Origin: Duganella sacchari
Lineage (GTDB): Bacteria > Pseudomonadota > Gammaproteobacteria > Burkholderiales > Burkholderiaceae_D
Length of the DNA: 64,000 bases
Assembly: GCF_900143065.1 (NCBI RefSeq)
Contig: NZ_FRCX01000002.1
Coordinates: 496,001 to 560,000, forward strand
Direction: 5' to 3'
Of the stretch, positions 61,194-64,000 are shown one piece after another. Positions within the stretch are counted from its first letter, which is position 1, and every line of letters starts with the position of its first letter. Both the position numbers and the translations under genes were made by a program. Under the pieces are notes generated by a model. The model was given only the letters and a program-made list of their open reading frames with translations, was not told the DNA's origin and did not search any database.

Positions 61194-64000
61194 ATGTCAC
61201 AGTTTTTCATCCGCCGCCCCATCTTCGCGTGGGTCGTGGCGATATTCATTGTGCTGTTTGGCCTGATTGCCCTGCCCAATCTGCCAATCGCACGTTACCC
61301 GTCGGTGGCGCCGCCTAGCGTTTCCATCAGCGCGGTGTATCCGGGCGCCTCGCCGCAGACCATGAATGATGCAGTGGTCAGCCTGATCGAACGCGAACTG
61401 TCCGGCGTGAAGAATCTGCTTTACTTCGAGTCGTCAACCGATACTTCGGGTTCAGCTTCGGTCAGCGCCACCTTCAAGCCTGGCACCAATCCCGAAATGG
61501 CGCAGGTCGATGTGCAGAACCGCCTGAAAGCCATCGAACCGCGCCTGCCGCAGGCGGTGCGCCAGAATGGCTTGAGCGTGGAATCGGCCTCCTCGAGCTT
61601 CCTGATGATTATCAGCCTGAACTCCACACGCGGTCACAACGAAGAGGAACTGGGCGACTACCTGGCCCGCAATGTGGTGGAAGAACTGCGCCGCGTGCCC
61701 GGTGTCGGCCGTGTACAGCTGTTTGGCGCCGAACGCGCCATGCGGGTGTGGGTCGATCCGGCCAAGCTGGTCGCCCACAACATCTCCATGGGCGACGTGA
61801 CCAACGCCATCGCCCAGCAGAACGTGCAGATCGCGCCGGGACGCGTGGGCGACACGCCTTCCGTCTCGGGCCAGATGGTCACGACACCACTGACGGTGCA
61901 AGGCCAGTTGCGCACGCCGCAGGAATTCGCAGCCGTCGTGCTGCGCGCGGAACGCGACGGTTCCACTGTCACGCTGGGCGATGTCGCCCGCGTCGAACTG
62001 GGTGCGCGCGACTACACCTTCAAGGCGCGTGAAAACGGCAAGAACACCTCCGGCGCCTCGATTGCGATGTCGCCCGGCGCCAACGCGGTGAAGACCGCCG
62101 CCGCCATCCGTGCCCGCATGGACGAACTGGCAAAAGCCATGCCGACGGGGATGGAGTACACCATCCCGTTCGACACCGCGCCATTCGTCAAGGTGTCGAT
62201 TGAAAAAGTGGTCAGCACGCTGGTGGAAGCCATGGTGCTGGTGTTCCTGGTGATGTACCTGTTCCTGCAAAAAGTCCGTTACACGCTGATTCCGGCGATT
62301 GTGGCGCCTATCGCGCTGCTGGGCACTTTTGCGGTAATGGCGGTGGCGGGATATTCGATCAACGTGCTGACCATGTTCGGCATGGTGCTGGCCATCGGTA
62401 TCATCGTCGACGACGCCATCGTGGTGGTCGAGGCGGTGGAGCGCCTGATGGCGACCGAGAAGCTGTCGCCACGCGAAGCTACCTCGCGCGCCATGCGCGA
62501 GATCAGCGGCGCGGTGATCGGCATTACCGTGGTGCTGACGGCCGTGTTCATTCCGATGGCGCTGGCCTCCGGCTCCGTCGGCGTGATCTATCGCCAGTTC
62601 ACGGTGGCCATGGCGGTATCGATCCTGTTCTCGGCCTTCCTGGCATTGACGTTGACGCCAGCCCTGTGCGCCACGCTGCTGCGCCCTATCAGTGAGGAAG
62701 ACCACAAGAAGAAAGGCTTCTTCGCCTGGTTCGACCGCAAATTCGACAGCCTGACCGCCAGCTACACGGCGCGCACCACCTCTCTGCTGAAACGCGGCGG
62801 CCGTGTGATGGCGGTGTACGCAGCGCTGGTATCGTGCGTGGTTGCGGGCTTTATCTTGCTGCCGTCTTCCTTCCTGCCGGAAGAAGACCAGGGTTATTTC
62901 ATGACCTCGTTCCAGTTGCCGTCGGATGCCACCATGGAGCGTACGCTGGACGTCATCCGGCAGTATGAAAAGCACGTCGCCAGCCGGCCGGGAGTGGACG
63001 TCAACCAGTCGCTGATCGGTTTCAGCTTCTCGGGCTCCGGCCCGAATGCTGGCCTGGCCTTCACCATGCTGAAAGACTGGAAAGACCGCAACGGCGCCAC
63101 CGCCGCACACGAAGTCGAACTGGCGCAAGCTGCCATGGCCAGCGCCCGCGAAGGCATGATTATGAGCGTGATGCCGCCCGCGATTGAAGAACTGGGTAAT
63201 TCCTCCGGCTTCTCCCTGCGTCTGCAGGACCGCGGCAACAAAGGCATCGCTGCGCTGCAGGCAGCGCAGGATCAGTTGCTGGCATTGGCCGCCAAGAGCA
63301 AACTGCTGACCGGCGTGTACCCGGAAGGTTTGCCGCCCGGTTCCAGCATCCGGCTGGAGATCGACCGCCGCAAGGCCGAAGCATTGGGCGTACCGTTCAG
63401 CGCCGTCAGCGACATGCTGGCCAGCGCCACCGGCTCGACCTATGTGAACGACTTCCCGAACGCCGGCCGTATGCAGCAGGTGATCGTGCAAGCCGATGCC
63501 AGCGCGCGCATGCAACTGGACGATGTGCTCACCATGCGCATCCGCAATAACGCGGGCGGCATGGTTGCCATGGGCGAAATCGTGCGTCCGGTGTGGGAGC
63601 AAACCCCGCTGCAGCTGGTGCGTTACGACGGTTATCTGGCCGCTCGTATCAGCGGCGGCCCTGCGGAAGGCGTCTCCAGTGGTGCCGCCATGGACGAGAT
63701 GGAGCGTCTGGTCAAGCAGCTGCCGCAAGGCTATGCCGTCGCCTGGACCGGTCAGTCGCTGCAGGAGAAGGCCTCGGCTGCACAGGCGCCCATGCTGATG
63801 GCTTTGTCGATGCTGGTGGTATTCCTGGTACTGGCGGCGCTGTATGAAAGCTGGTCGATTCCGTTGTCGGTGATGCTGGTCGTGCCTCTGGGCCTGTTCG
63901 GTGCGCTGGCAGCCGTAATCCTGCGTGAAATGCCGAACGACGTGTTCTTCAAGGTCGGCATGATTACGATTATCGGCCTGTCAGCCAAGAACGCCATACT
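61194..64000 (+). CDS. RND (HAE1) multidrug efflux pump, 3' end cut by window
   Basis: About 935 residues of an AcrB/MexB-family inner-membrane pump are present. It starts MSQFFIRRPIFAWVVAIFIVLFG, with conserved NLPIARYPSVAPPSVSIS, PGASPQTMNDAVVSLIEREL, the proton-relay aspartates in GIIVDDAIVVVEAVERLM and the second half LVVPLGLFGALAAVI. AAGGAA lies before the ATG. With the preceding MFP gene it forms a standard operon. An outer-membrane channel gene would be expected downstream, outside the window. Confidence 0.94.
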   Translation, partial: MSQFFIRRPIFAWVVAIFIVLFGLIALPNLPIARYPSVAPPSVSISAVYPGASPQTMNDAVVSLIERELSGVKNLLYFESSTDTSGSASVSATFKPGTNPEMAQVDVQNRLKAIEPRLPQAVRQNGLSVESASSSFLMIISLNSTRGHNEEELGDYLARNVVEELRRVPGVGRVQLFGAERAMRVWVDPAKLVAHNISMGDVTNAIAQQNVQIAPGRVGDTPSVSGQMVTTPLTVQGQLRTPQEFAAVVLRAERDGSTVTLGDVARVELGARDYTFKARENGKNTSGASIAMSPGANAVKTAAAIRARMDELAKAMPTGMEYTIPFDTAPFVKVSIEKVVSTLVEAMVLVFLVMYLFLQKVRYTLIPAIVAPIALLGTFAVMAVAGYSINVLTMFGMVLAIGIIVDDAIVVVEAVERLMATEKLSPREATSRAMREISGAVIGITVVLTAVFIPMALASGSVGVIYRQFTVAMAVSILFSAFLALTLTPALCATLLRPISEEDHKKKGFFAWFDRKFDSLTASYTARTTSLLKRGGRVMAVYAALVSCVVAGFILLPSSFLPEEDQGYFMTSFQLPSDATMERTLDVIRQYEKHVASRPGVDVNQSLIGFSFSGSGPNAGLAFTMLKDWKDRNGATAAHEVELAQAAMASAREGMIMSVMPPAIEELGNSSGFSLRLQDRGNKGIAALQAAQDQLLALAAKSKLLTGVYPEGLPPGSSIRLEIDRRKAEALGVPFSAVSDMLASATGSTYVNDFPNAGRMQQVIVQADASARMQLDDVLTMRIRNNAGGMVAMGEIVRPVWEQTPLQLVRYDGYLAARISGGPAEGVSSGAAMDEMERLVKQLPQGYAVAWTGQSLQEKASAAQAPMLMALSMLVVFLVLAALYESWSIPLSVMLVVPLGLFGALAAVILREMPNDVFFKVGMITIIGLSAKNAI

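Noticed and set aside
61452..63728. 758-codon open frame antisense to the RND pump
   Set aside because: His/Arg/Gly-rich composition typical of antisense frames in GC-rich genes; the plus strand encodes a textbook AcrB-family pump.

Overview
This 64-kb window is gene-dense, GC-rich bacterial chromosome. The likely source is a betaproteobacterium of the Oxalobacteraceae (Massilia/Duganella-like). This is inferred from the mix of a PEP-CTERM sorted protein, several TonB-dependent receptors, large beta-propeller/Y_Y_Y sensor kinases, FNR/Crp-type regulators and DmlR/tartrate-dehydrogenase genes; no 16S or other marker is present. I see no rRNA, tRNA, CRISPR array, insertion sequence or prophage gene. 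No stretch longer than about 210 bases lacks a coding sequence. The first gene (RpiR regulator) and the last (RND efflux pump) run off the window.

Region 1 (1-13978) looks like a scavenging locus for an extracellular amino-acid polymer or peptide, most simply cyanophycin (multi-L-arginyl-poly-L-aspartate). It has an exported cyanophycinase, a TonB-dependent receptor, two paralogous RpiR-type regulators, an AstE/ASPA-family zinc deacylase and a YfcC-type carrier. Next come a DauR-like regulator, an exported RidA protein, a Tat-type M19 dipeptidase-like protein, an exported amidohydrolase and an AroP/PheP-like permease. Three copies of a 16-bp palindrome (TGTAAR-N4-YTTACA type) precede the regulated genes.

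Region 2 (14005-28724, with 28721-31327 on the other strand) is a signalling region. It holds two tandem 1000-residue Y_Y_Y sensor kinases, a deacetylase/SDR pair, TspO, a second TonB receptor, a 7TM hybrid kinase coupled to a diguanylate cyclase, and another hybrid kinase. Region 3 (31367-42845) is a set of small metabolic units: glycerate kinase plus MFS transporter plus CdaR-type regulator, amino-acid permease, GlxA-type AraC regulator, thioesterase, pentapeptide-repeat protein, Na+/H+ antiporter, and tartrate/D-malate dehydrogenase with its LysR regulator.

Region 4 (43805-46903) is a tightly overlapping four-gene operon (acyl-CoA dehydrogenase-like, PIG-L deacetylase, NodS-like methyltransferase, family 2 glycosyltransferase). 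It resembles a miniature Nod-factor-type pathway of unknown product. Region 5 (47015-54310) is an Nramp transporter followed by a TonB receptor and an ABC-2 type transporter with two large permeases, preceded by two matching palindromes. Region 6 (54338-59951) is a low-oxygen module: universal stress protein, two FNR-type regulators with cluster-ligand cysteines, a hemerythrin and an ADP-forming acyl-CoA ligase/acetyltransferase, with two FNR-like boxes. Region 7 (60045-64000) is an RND multidrug efflux operon.
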